Shown in pieces: positions 1-7,074 of a stretch of 22,373 nt of DNA; position 1 is the stretch's first letter, and every line of letters begins with the position of its first letter. The notes below the pieces were generated by a model, which was not told the origin of the DNA, did not search any database, and saw only the letters and a program-made list of their open reading frames with translations. Source of the stretch: JBNJEA01 sp051745395 (lineage in GTDB: Bacteria; Desulfobacterota; Desulfobacteria; Desulfobacterales; Desulfosalsimonadaceae); assembly GCA_051745395.1 (NCBI GenBank), contig JBNJEA010000044.1, positions 1-22,373 on the forward strand, read 5' to 3'. A program made the position numbers and the translations under genes.

Positions 1-67
1 CTGCCATCAACGAATTACCATCGCCGGTGACTCTCTCCGCCCCCCGGCCCGCTCTGCGGCGCTGCCT

Positions 68-92
68 GACGAATTCGGCCGGACGAATTCGG
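68..92. repeat. 11-bp direct repeat with palindromic core
   Basis: GACGAATTCGG occurs at 68-78 and again at 82-92, with a 14-bp period. Each copy contains the self-complementary CGAATTCG. The pair lies just upstream of the candidate -35 box at 94, where an activator or repressor could bind. Function is inference from position only. Confidence 0.4.
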
Positions 93-93
93 A

Positions 94-122
94 TTGATGG
101 ATGTCTGGAAAAGACTTATATT
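94..122 (+). promoter_or_regulatory. Candidate sigma70 promoter for the clpX-like gene
   Basis: TTGATG at 94-99 and TATATT at 117-122 are separated by 17 bp, close to the vegetative consensus (4/6 and 5/6). Transcription would begin near 129 and leave about 160 nt of leader before the ClpX start at 289. I see no clear heat-shock sigma32 boxes. Confidence 0.4.
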
Positions 123-288
123 TTAAGTGCAGGGCGGAGAATGGAGGGCTGGAGGGCCACTTCCGTATTTTCCTTTCACATCCTTAGAGAAAAAGCATCC
201 GGACTTTCTTACATCAAGCCCCGCCGCCTGGCATCGATGACGGATTTTCTCTCTATTTTCCCCAAAAAACTGGAAAGGCAAAAACCGC

Positions 289-1533
289 ATGCCGTTTAAC
301 ACCCATTATGGAAAACTGTATTGTTCCTTCTGCGGCAAGGCCCAGTATGAGGTCAAACAACTGATTGCAGGACCTTCCGTCTATATCTGCAACCAGTGCG
401 TCCGGTTATGCAAGCAATTTCTGGAGGATGAAGAAAATGCCGGCGCCGAAAGGCTTCTTTCCCATATTCCCACACCGGCGGAGATCAAAGGCCTGCTCGA
501 CAATTATGTCATCGAGCAGGAGCCGGCCAAAAAGGTCCTGGCCGTGGCCGTCTACAACCATTACAAACGCCTGGAAACCCAAAACAGGCCCCGGCAGTCG
601 GTGGAACTGCAGAAAAGCAACATTTTGCTCCTCGGCCCCACGGGTACCGGCAAAACCCTGCTGGCCCAGACCCTGGCCCGGTTTTTAAACGTGCCGTTTG
701 CCATCGCCGATGCCACATCGCTGACCGAAGCCGGCTACGTGGGCGAAGACGTGGAAAACATCGTCCTTTCCCTGCTGCAAAACGCCAATTACGACATCGA
801 TCAGACCCAGCGGGGCATTATCTATATCGATGAAATCGACAAAATCGCCCGCCGGTATGACGCGGCATCGGCCCGGGATGTTTCCGGGCAGGGCGTACAG
901 CAGGCACTGCTGAAAATCCTGGAAGGCACCACCGCCAGCCTGCCGCCCAAAGGCGGCCGAAAGCATCCCCAACAGGATTTTATCAAGGTCAACACCGCCA
1001 ATATCTTGTTTATTTGCGGCGGCACCTTCAACGGGCTGGAGGCGATTATCCAAAAACGACACGGCGCACGGCAGATGGGATTCGGAGCAAACATTGCCGG
1101 CACAAGCCGGAGCTTGCCCGGACAGATACTGCAGCATGCCCGGCCCGAAGACCTTTTGGGATTCGGCCTCATCCCGGAATTTATGGGCCGCCTGCCGATT
1201 ATCGCCACCCTGCACGAGCTTTCCGAACCGGCTTTGATCCGGATTTTAGAGACACCCCGAAATGCGCTGGTCAAACAATACAAAAAACTCTTCGAAATCG
1301 AAGGCGTGCGCCTGCGTTTTACCAACGACGCACTCCGGGCCGTCGCTTCAGTGGCAATCAAACGCAAATCCGGCGCCCGGGGGCTGCGGGCCATCATGGA
1401 GACCTGCATGCTCGATATCATGTATGAACTGCCCTCGGATCCACATGCAGTGGAATGCCTGATCACGGAAGACGTCATCCGACACCGGGCCCGGCCGGTA
1501 ATTTCCTGTCAGCGCCACCGCCGGCAGGCGTGA
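289..1533 (+). CDS. clpX: ATP-dependent unfoldase ClpX (orphan or paralogous copy)
   Basis: AAA+ unfoldase that recognises tagged proteins and feeds them to the ClpP peptidase in the cytoplasm. At 414 aa it has the family's usual length. The N-terminal zinc domain is complete (C12, C15, C34, C37). Walker A GPTGTGKT is at 116-123, followed by the pore-1 loop GYVGEDVE, Walker B IIYIDEIDKI, the RKH loop (RKHPQQ) and the C-terminal GARGLR sensor-2 region. Two changes stand out: the ClpP-docking IGF tripeptide reads MGF (RQMGFG), and the pore-2 segment has GQGVQQ where GEGVQQ is usual. ATG 289 follows GGAAAGG at a suitable distance. ClpX is normally encoded next to clpP and tig, but here the next gene is an antiporter, so this may be a second ClpX. 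Family assignment is very safe; paralogue status is inference. Confidence 0.93.
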   Translation: MPFNTHYGKLYCSFCGKAQYEVKQLIAGPSVYICNQCVRLCKQFLEDEENAGAERLLSHIPTPAEIKGLLDNYVIEQEPAKKVLAVAVYNHYKRLETQNRPRQSVELQKSNILLLGPTGTGKTLLAQTLARFLNVPFAIADATSLTEAGYVGEDVENIVLSLLQNANYDIDQTQRGIIYIDEIDKIARRYDAASARDVSGQGVQQALLKILEGTTASLPPKGGRKHPQQDFIKVNTANILFICGGTFNGLEAIIQKRHGARQMGFGANIAGTSRSLPGQILQHARPEDLLGFGLIPEFMGRLPIIATLHELSEPALIRILETPRNALVKQYKKLFEIEGVRLRFTNDALRAVASVAIKRKSGARGLRAIMETCMLDIMYELPSDPHAVECLITEDVIRHRARPVISCQRHRRQA

Positions 1534-1696
1534 GTAAAAATCGCTCAAGTCAGCCAAAACCTGCCCTGAAAATAAAATCCCCGCGTTTCTTCGCAGAAAC
1601 CGCTTGTCCATAAGCCGATGAGACTGGTAAATTGCGGATCATTTTTCAAAGGCTTCACCTGTTTTTGCAATACAGATTCACAGCGGAGAATCGGCC

Positions 1697-2689
1697 ATGG
1701 GCTTACAGATCGTGCTGCTGGTGGCAGGCTTTGTCATGCTATACTGCGGGGCCGGCTGGCTGGTGAAAGGCTCGGCGAACCTGGCCCGTAGCCTTGGCAT
1801 CACCCCGGTGGTCATCGGGCTGACGGTGGTGGCCTTCGGCACCTCGGCGCCGGAACTGGTGGTCAGCGTGGTCTCGTCGATCGCGGATAAAAGCATGATC
1901 GCCATGGGCAACGTGGTCGGCAGCAACATCTGCAACATCGCCCTGGTTCTGGGGGCGGCGGCTTTTATCATGCCGCTTGCCGCCGACCGGTCCGTAATCC
2001 GCCGCGACATTCCGCTGATGCTCGCCATTTCGACCTACCTGCTGATCCTGTCTTTGGATTCCACCATCTCCCGGATGGAAGGCGCCAGCCTGTTTGCCGG
2101 GGTGATCGGATACACGGTGTTTAATTACTATGTATCGACCCGGCAGGCCGGCAAACCCGCCCAAAACCCGGATGCCGCAGTTAGAGCCGATCCGGCCGCC
2201 GAAGTCGAAGAAATTGATTATATCGAGTCCCGGCCCCGGCAGATTGTCCTGATTGTCGCCGGCATTGCCGGCGTGGTCATCGGCGCCCAAGTGTTAATCG
2301 ATTCCGCGGTGGTAATCATGAAGACCCTGGGGGTGAGCGAAAAGTTCATCGGGCTGACCATCGTGGCCCTCGGCACCTCTCTTCCCGAGCTGGCCACCTC
2401 CGTGGTGGCCGCCATGAAAAAACAGATGGACATCAGCATCGGCAACCTAATCGGCAGCAATGTCTTCAACATTTTAAGCGTTATCGGCGCAGCCGGCATG
2501 GTGCGCCCCATTTCCATTGCCGGGGGCTTTTTCGAAAGCGGCCTTTTCATCGACTACCTGGTAATGATGGCCGTCAGCGCCCTGCCCTGGCTGCTGATGC
2601 GGAAAAACCGCCTCATCGGCAGAAGCGGCGGCGCCCTGCTGCTGGCGTGTTATGCCGGCTACATCAGCTACCTGGTTTATGGCGGGTAA
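1697..2689 (+). CDS. Calcium/sodium:proton antiporter, YrbG (CaCA) family
   Basis: Inner-membrane cation exchanger of 330 aa with about ten hydrophobic segments. The two inverted alpha-repeats that define the Ca2+/cation antiporter superfamily are both intact: GTSAPELVVS at 49-58 (acidic E53) with GNVVGSN at 71-77, and GTSLPELATS from 226 (E231) with GNLIGSN from 249. A charged cytoplasmic loop around 150-180 joins the halves, as in YrbG. ATG 1697 follows a GGAG about 9 nt upstream. The gene sits 163 nt after the ClpX gene and probably has its own transcript. Substrate (Ca2+ exchanged for Na+ or H+) is inferred from the family. Confidence 0.92.
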   Translation: MGLQIVLLVAGFVMLYCGAGWLVKGSANLARSLGITPVVIGLTVVAFGTSAPELVVSVVSSIADKSMIAMGNVVGSNICNIALVLGAAAFIMPLAADRSVIRRDIPLMLAISTYLLILSLDSTISRMEGASLFAGVIGYTVFNYYVSTRQAGKPAQNPDAAVRADPAAEVEEIDYIESRPRQIVLIVAGIAGVVIGAQVLIDSAVVIMKTLGVSEKFIGLTIVALGTSLPELATSVVAAMKKQMDISIGNLIGSNVFNILSVIGAAGMVRPISIAGGFFESGLFIDYLVMMAVSALPWLLMRKNRLIGRSGGALLLACYAGYISYLVYGG

Positions 2690-2838
2690 AAACGGTATGA
2701 ATCGATAGACAATGCAATCGAGTATAAAAATCATATATTGCAATTCCTTCTTATTTGACTCCGGATTCGATCTGCTCATATGATTGATCCTCATAAAACT
2801 GTAACTTGCTTGAATCACCGAATCTCTTGACAAGTTTT

Positions 2839-2890
2839 TTCGTGCCTACATTCGTGCCTACAATTGTTTATCATTCAATTGTTTATCATT
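2839..2890. repeat. Two adjacent perfect tandem duplications in the leader of the HAMP-sensor/trkH genes
   Basis: TTCGTGCCTACA is present twice without a gap (2839-2850, 2851-2862). CAATTGTTTATCATT is then present twice without a gap (2861-2875, 2876-2890), sharing two bases with the first pair. The block starts 6 bp after a TTGACA at 2827-2832 and ends 46 bp before the start at 2937. TACATT (2847) and TACAAT (2859) are the possible -10 boxes, at 14-bp and 26-bp spacing, so duplication may have changed the promoter. The rest of 2690-2936 is AT-rich and holds no gene that I can see. Confidence 0.7.
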
Positions 2891-2936
2891 TGCATGACAA
2901 CATTAAACCTTTAGAATTAGATGATTGAGGCTATCC

Positions 2937-3701
2937 ATGAAAATCAGAATCAAAATCATTTCGGGTTTTCTGATTCTTGCGGTAATGCTGGCTGCTGCCG
3001 GAGCGGTTTCGATTTACGAACTGCGAAGTGTCGGATCATCGGTGCAGGCTTTATTGGACGACAACTATCGCAGCATCAGCGCTACAAAAAAAATGATCGA
3101 GTCACTTGAAAGACAGGACAGCGGGATGCTTTTGCTGCTTTCGGGCAAATGGAACAAGGGCCGGCAAACCATCCGGGCCGCTGACAAAAACTTTAAGCAG
3201 GCCTTAGAAACGGCAGCGAACAACCTGACGATTGAAGGCGAAAAAGCCTATGTGGAAAAAATCAGAAAGGCCTACCGGCAATACAGCCGCTTATGGGAGC
3301 AGCGCATCGTGGCCACGACATATGAAGACAACCTTGGGTGGTACTTCAATAAAGCCCATAGCGCCTTCAAATCGGTCAAGGTGGCGACACAGGATTTAAT
3401 GGATATTAACGACAAGGCCATGTATGAAACCGCATCAGATTTAAAACAGCGGGCGCATCGTGCAGTGATGCCGGGCATTATCGCCATCCTGTCGGCGCTG
3501 GTATTTACGTTACTGTTTAATTATTTTGTCAATACCTATATTGTCACTCCGATTCTAAGCATTATTACATCCATCAACAATTTTCTCAGAAGTGATGAGC
3601 CGATCTCGGTAAAAATTGATTCCAGGGACGAGCTGGCCGACCTGGCCGCATCGGTCACCGGCTTGGCCGCTATGGCGAAAAAATCTAAAGAAAAATATTG
3701 A
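2937..3701 (+). CDS. Membrane sensor with four-helix-bundle ectodomain and HAMP, no output domain
   Basis: 254-aa inner-membrane protein. A first transmembrane helix (about 5-27) is followed by a roughly 150-residue helical periplasmic region like the 4HB_MCP sensor of chemoreceptors and histidine kinases. A second helix (about 176-196) and a HAMP domain (to about 245, ending in DELADLAASV) follow. The protein then stops after MAKKSKEKY, so the kinase, cyclase or methyl-accepting module that normally follows HAMP is missing. No remnant of one is visible in the 45 bp before the next gene. ATG 2937 is preferred because GAGG lies 6 nt upstream; a TTG at 2925 would add four residues. Closeness to the TrkH gene suggests co-transcription and possibly a regulatory role in K+ uptake, which is inference. 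It could instead be a degraded sensor kinase. Confidence 0.8.
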   Translation: MKIRIKIISGFLILAVMLAAAGAVSIYELRSVGSSVQALLDDNYRSISATKKMIESLERQDSGMLLLLSGKWNKGRQTIRAADKNFKQALETAANNLTIEGEKAYVEKIRKAYRQYSRLWEQRIVATTYEDNLGWYFNKAHSAFKSVKVATQDLMDINDKAMYETASDLKQRAHRAVMPGIIAILSALVFTLLFNYFVNTYIVTPILSIITSINNFLRSDEPISVKIDSRDELADLAASVTGLAAMAKKSKEKY

Positions 3702-3746
3702 ACTCGATTTCAATATCCTGTGGTGAACAAAAGGCCGCCTTAAATC

Positions 3747-5186
3747 ATGAGACCCCCAATTGTACTGCGCTATATCGGTTTCGTCCTGCTGTTTAATGCC
3801 TTATTCCTGCTTCTTGCGGCGATAGTATCGGTATTTACCGGCGCCTCGGCGTTGGTGCCGCTTTTATACAGCGCTGTGGTTACAGGCTTAATAGGGGTCT
3901 TTCCCATCATTTACGTTCCACCCGTTGAAAATATTCAGAATGACGAGGGATTGGTGATTGTCGTGGCCGGCTGGCTGTTGTCATTTTTGATCGGGGCCTT
4001 GCCGTATGTCATGTGGGGCGGACAATTTACCTTGACCAACGCATGGTTTGAAAGTGTTTCGGGGTTTACGACAACCGGGTCATCGATCTTGACCAATATT
4101 GAATCCCTGCCGGTCGGACTGCTGCTATGGCGGTCCATGACGCACTGGATCGGCGGTATTGGCATTATCGTTTTCATGCTTGCCGTAACCCCCTCAAGCG
4201 GTCAGGTGGCCATGATTCTGTATAAAAATGAAATTTCTTCGCTGGCCGTCGAAAACTTTCGATACAGGACCCACAAGACGTTTCATATTCTATTGATCGT
4301 CTATGTGGGATTGACCCTTTTGGAAATTCTTTTCCTGCTGATAGCCGGCATGGGCTTATTCGATGCCATCACGCACGCTTTTGCCACGATTGCCACCGGC
4401 GGTTTTTCTCCCCGCAATACCAGCATCGCTTATTTCAACAACCCTGTGATCGAATGCATCCTCATGGTATTCATGGTGCTGTCCGGCATTCATTTTGCCG
4501 TCATTTTTTTAAGTGTTACGGAAGATATCCGCAAAATATGGAAATCGGTCATTGTCCGGTATTATTTGGCAGCTTTGGCAATCGGTGTGCTGCTGGTCTG
4601 CATAAATATATGGGGAGATATTTATGAAAATTTCTGGGAAGCACTGCGCTACGGGGCTTTCCAGGCGATCTCATTGGGCACGAGCACCGGATTTGCCACC
4701 ACGGACACCAATATTTGGCCCGGTTTTTCGAAATTGCTCCTTATCTTTTTCTCGCTTCAATGTGCCTGTGCGGGTTCAACCTCGGGAGGTATCAAGGCCG
4801 ACCGGATTTTGGTCCTCTGGAAAAGTTTTGTCGGGCATTTTTTAAAAATCAAACACCCCAAGGCCGTTGTGGCATTAAAACTGGACCGGACGGTTATCGA
4901 ATCGCCCGTGGTAGAAGCAGCGCTTCTTTATATCATTGTTTACATGGGCGTGGTATTCATATCCAGCCTTATTCTGACCTTTATCGGTGTGGATATCATG
5001 TCTGCGTTTTCCGGCTCTGTTGCCGCCATGGGCAACGTCGGGCCGGGATTCGGAATGGTGAGCTCGCTTTCGAATTTCGCCATGCTGCCGGATGCCGGCA
5101 AATGGGTGTTGACTATTGTGATGCTGCTTGGTCGACTAGAGATTTTCGGCCTATTGTTATTTCTGTTTTATCGATTGATTCGCTGA
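3747..5186 (+). CDS. trkH: Potassium uptake transporter membrane subunit, TrkH/KtrB family
   Basis: 479-aa inner-membrane K+ translocating subunit. Four pore-loop repeats, each with the key filter glycine, can be recognised: SVSGFTTTGSS from 103, IATGGFS with G218, GTSTGFATT with G315 near the motif, and GNVGPGFG from 429. The length and the hydrophobic segments between loops fit TrkH rather than the shorter KtrB, but the two are hard to separate here. It needs a cytosolic RCK (TrkA/KtrA) partner; none is adjacent. The RCK-containing gene at 21213-22280 has its own membrane domain, so it is an unlikely partner. The ribosome binding site is weak (AAAAGG, 11 nt upstream), which fits expression coupled to the upstream HAMP-protein gene 45 bp away. 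Confidence 0.93.
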   Translation: MRPPIVLRYIGFVLLFNALFLLLAAIVSVFTGASALVPLLYSAVVTGLIGVFPIIYVPPVENIQNDEGLVIVVAGWLLSFLIGALPYVMWGGQFTLTNAWFESVSGFTTTGSSILTNIESLPVGLLLWRSMTHWIGGIGIIVFMLAVTPSSGQVAMILYKNEISSLAVENFRYRTHKTFHILLIVYVGLTLLEILFLLIAGMGLFDAITHAFATIATGGFSPRNTSIAYFNNPVIECILMVFMVLSGIHFAVIFLSVTEDIRKIWKSVIVRYYLAALAIGVLLVCINIWGDIYENFWEALRYGAFQAISLGTSTGFATTDTNIWPGFSKLLLIFFSLQCACAGSTSGGIKADRILVLWKSFVGHFLKIKHPKAVVALKLDRTVIESPVVEAALLYIIVYMGVVFISSLILTFIGVDIMSAFSGSVAAMGNVGPGFGMVSSLSNFAMLPDAGKWVLTIVMLLGRLEIFGLLLFLFYRLIR

Positions 5187-5203
5187 GCAACTCTACTTGC
5201 AAG

Positions 5204-5223
5204 GCCCGTCAATATTGCCGGGC
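5204..5223. repeat. 20-bp inverted repeat after trkH
   Basis: GCCCGTCAAT and ATTGCCGGGC form a palindrome with one mismatched pair, 17 nt after the trkH stop codon. As RNA it would fold as a stem with an AT-rich centre, but no T-run follows. It is therefore either a weak or rho-assisted 3' end or a protein binding site between trkH and the glutaredoxin gene. Confidence 0.35.
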
Positions 5224-5318
5224 ATGCTAAAATTTGCACATTCCCTCCGCCATATTATTCTTATTAAAAACAAACTGCTTTGCGGCCAAAATTTAATCTG
5301 TAACCAAAAGGGTAAACA

Positions 5319-5579
5319 ATGCCAAAGGTTGAAATTTATACGACACGAACATGTCCGTATTCCCTCAAGGCCAAAGCGTTACTGGAAGGAAAAGGCCTTT
5401 CCTATTCAGAATTTCGTATAGAAGGCGATCCGGATCGGACTGCCGAAGCAAAACAAAGAAGTGGCGGGCGTGAAACAGTACCTCAAATATTCATAGATAA
5501 CGAGCATATTGGCGGGTATCACGAATTGAGCACAATGGAGCGGGAAGGACGACTTGATCGCATGCTCGGACTTTCATAG
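5319..5579 (+). CDS. Glutaredoxin with CPYS active site
   Basis: 86-aa cytoplasmic thiol-disulfide oxidoreductase of the GrxC/Grx3 type. The beta-alpha-beta start MPKVEIYTTRTCPYS carries the active site at 11-14. The TVPQIFID segment contains the cis-proline that binds glutathione, and IGGYHEL replaces the usual IGGcDeL. The second active-site cysteine is serine (CPYS rather than CPYC), so the enzyme should work by a monothiol mechanism: deglutathionylation or perhaps Fe-S binding rather than dithiol reduction. The start is supported by AAAAGGG 8 nt upstream. It stands alone on the plus strand, 132 bp after trkH. Confidence 0.92.
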   Translation: MPKVEIYTTRTCPYSLKAKALLEGKGLSYSEFRIEGDPDRTAEAKQRSGGRETVPQIFIDNEHIGGYHELSTMEREGRLDRMLGLS

Positions 5580-5830
5580 GAAGAAAGCCTTGTGTTGCAG
5601 CAGCAAATGTGGGGAAAGTACCCAAAAAACAGTACTCTTTTAATGACCCCCCAACCAACAACCGTTAAGGATGTGGTTCAATTTTTGCGACCGATGACAG
5701 ACGTTTCATTTTTTTCATCGGCGGTTAAGGTGTCATCGGAAAGGGGTTTGGCATCTTCTGCCGCGTTTGGTCCGGAAAGCACTTCCGCCTTGTAGAGCTG
5801 GCCGAGGTATTGGTTATACTCATTTTTCCT
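5580..5830. other. Gene-poor stretch with no confident feature
   Basis: A 67-codon open frame at 5592-5795 (plus) has no credible ribosome binding site and no family resemblance. On the opposite strand an open frame ends at 5678 with an acidic tail, but it lacks a start codon and crosses the promoter/operator. It could be the end of a decayed gene. I call neither. Confidence 0.45.
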
Positions 5831-5863
5831 TTGACAGACAGTAGGCGGATGCGTTATTAGAAT
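5831..5863 (+). promoter_or_regulatory. Candidate promoter of the DUF4395-tetR-methyltransferase genes
   Basis: A consensus TTGACA lies at 5831-5836. Two possible -10 boxes follow: TTATTA at 5854-5859 with 17-bp spacing, and TAGAAT at 5858-5863 (5/6 match, 21-bp spacing). Both lie inside the 28-bp palindrome, so a bound repressor would block RNA polymerase. The DUF4395 start is about 70 bp downstream. Confidence 0.5.
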
Positions 5864-5881
5864 GAACGTTCGTTCTAATAA
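5854..5881. promoter_or_regulatory. 28-bp palindromic operator, TetR type
   Basis: The left half is TTATTAGAATGAAC and the right half is GTTCGTTCTAATAA. They are reverse complements except for one base pair (T against C in the comparison). The GAACGTTCGTTC core with long AT-rich flanks is typical of TetR/AcrR-family operators. It covers the -10 region of the promoter ahead of an operon that encodes a TetR protein at 6391-6969, so autoregulation is the simplest reading. Confidence 0.75.
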
Positions 5882-5934
5882 GATGCCGTTGCGGCATTTT
5901 TCACCGTTGAACCTGCAATGAAAACAGGAAGAAA

Positions 5935-6369
5935 ATGATGACCGAAGCCTGTCCGATTTCGTTTGAAACCATCAATGAAAAAGTGGCCCGGGCCAATGGC
6001 GCCCTTACGGTGCTTTCCATGCTCGTTTTTCTGTTGACCCCGTTTAAGGCCATCGTCCTGATCCTGGGGGCGGACCTTTTGATCCGGGGTTTTGTAAAGC
6101 CTTCCTACAGTTTTTTCAGCCGCATCAGCCGGCACCTGCTGGAAGCCGCCAATGTCGAGCCGGCCATGACCAACGCCGGCCCCAAGATTTTTGCCGCAAA
6201 AGTGGGGTTTGTGTTCTGCTGCATTATCGCGCTGCTCTATTTTGCAAACCTTACGGCGGCAAGTGCTGTCGTTGCCGCGATGCTGATGGTTTTTGCGCTG
6301 CTCGAAGCCGCCTTCGGGTTTTGCGTGGCCTGCAAGATGTACCCGTATATGCCGGAATTTGTGAAATAA
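5935..6369 (+). CDS. DUF4395 membrane protein
   Basis: 144-aa integral membrane protein of unknown function. Hydrophobic segments lie at about 24-50, 90-105 and 108-128. DUF4395 features can be seen: an early CP (6-7), the LLIRGFVKPSYS segment after the first helix pair, the PKIFAAKVGFVF motif at 83-94, and a terminal CVACKMY with C130 and C133. The CxxC pair near the membrane suggests a redox or metal role, and relatives often occur near thioredoxin-like or rhodanese genes; that function is unproven. Translation begins at ATG 5935 or 5938 behind AGGAAG. It is the first gene after the palindromic operator and is followed 21 nt later by tetR. Confidence 0.8.
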   Translation: MMTEACPISFETINEKVARANGALTVLSMLVFLLTPFKAIVLILGADLLIRGFVKPSYSFFSRISRHLLEAANVEPAMTNAGPKIFAAKVGFVFCCIIALLYFANLTAASAVVAAMLMVFALLEAAFGFCVACKMYPYMPEFVK

Positions 6370-6390
6370 AACCCGAAGGGATGACAAAAA

Positions 6391-6969
6391 TTGGAAGCGG
6401 GCATCAAAACCGACCGGCAGCGGCGCGTGCTGGAAACCGCACTGGCATTGTTTACGAACAAGGGGTATTTCAACACCTCGGTTCATGACATCCAGCGGAC
6501 CGCAGACATCAGTATCGGCTCGATCTACCACCATTTCGGCAACAAGGAAGGAATTGCCCGGGCCATCTATGACGACCTGGTCGCGCAGATGACTGCGGCC
6601 GTTGTGCAGATCACGGCCGAATACGACACCCTATACCCGCGGGGAAAGGCGGTGGTGGCCTACCTGTTCGATATGGCCGAAAGCCGACCGGCGGCCATGC
6701 ATTATATCCTCTACGCCCGGCACCGGGAGTTTCTGCCCGAGCAGACACCGATCTGCTCGTCGAAGCCCTTTGAACTGATCCAGGACATGGTCGGCCACGC
6801 CATGGCCGCCGGCGAAATCCGGCCCATAGAGGCGCCCGTGGCCTCGGCGGCCTTGTTCGGCGGCGCCATCCGCCTGATCCACCTGCGCCTGGACGGGGTG
6901 CTGGAAAAGCCGCTGCCCGACTATATTGCCGAGACCTGGCAGTGCGCCTGGCGGGCCGTGGCACCCTAA
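6391..6969 (+). CDS. TetR/AcrR family transcriptional regulator
   Basis: 192-aa DNA-binding repressor. The N-terminal helix-turn-helix is clear: ALALFTNKGYFNTSVHDI, then the recognition part ISIGSIYHHFGNKEGI, within residues 15-55. The rest is a helical ligand and dimer domain with no recognisable effector motif. The start is TTG 6391, because no in-frame ATG lies nearby and GAAGGG is 10 nt upstream; an ATG at 6381 is out of frame. It follows the DUF4395 gene by 21 nt and very likely shares its transcript. The 28-bp palindrome at 5854-5881 is its probable binding site. Ligand unknown. Confidence 0.9.
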   Translation: MEAGIKTDRQRRVLETALALFTNKGYFNTSVHDIQRTADISIGSIYHHFGNKEGIARAIYDDLVAQMTAAVVQITAEYDTLYPRGKAVVAYLFDMAESRPAAMHYILYARHREFLPEQTPICSSKPFELIQDMVGHAMAAGEIRPIEAPVASAALFGGAIRLIHLRLDGVLEKPLPDYIAETWQCAWRAVAP

Positions 6970-7074
6970 ACCAAACCCCGACCCGAGGGCCGCCGTGCGG
7001 GAACCATATTGCCTTCTGCCATTTCATGTTAATTTTCAGGTTGGTGTTTCAAACCATTTAAACGGAGGGAAAAA

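Larger units (their letters stand above)
1..288. other. Upstream region of the clpX-like gene, no convincing gene
   Basis: An open frame runs from 27 to 299 on the plus strand, but its product is arginine-rich, low in complexity and resembles no family I know. It has no clear ribosome binding site and overlaps the start of the ClpX gene, so I do not call it. The stretch holds a short direct repeat and a candidate promoter, listed separately. The gene that must lie to the left is outside the window. Confidence 0.5.

Noticed and set aside
27..299. 90-codon open frame upstream of the ClpX gene
   Set aside because: Arginine-rich, no ribosome binding site, no family resemblance, overlaps both the candidate promoter and the ClpX start.
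1585..1600. Hairpin GTTTCTTCGCAGAAAC after the ClpX gene as a terminator
   Set aside because: Only six pairs, mostly A-T, and no T-run follows; too weak to call.
5592..5795. 67-codon plus-strand open frame after the glutaredoxin gene
   Set aside because: No ribosome site and atypical composition; its antisense strand looks slightly more protein-like.
5678..5880. Minus-strand open frame with acidic C-terminal part (GQLYKAEVLSGPNAAEDA)
   Set aside because: The composition is protein-like and may be the tail of a decayed gene, but no usable start exists and it runs through the promoter and palindrome.
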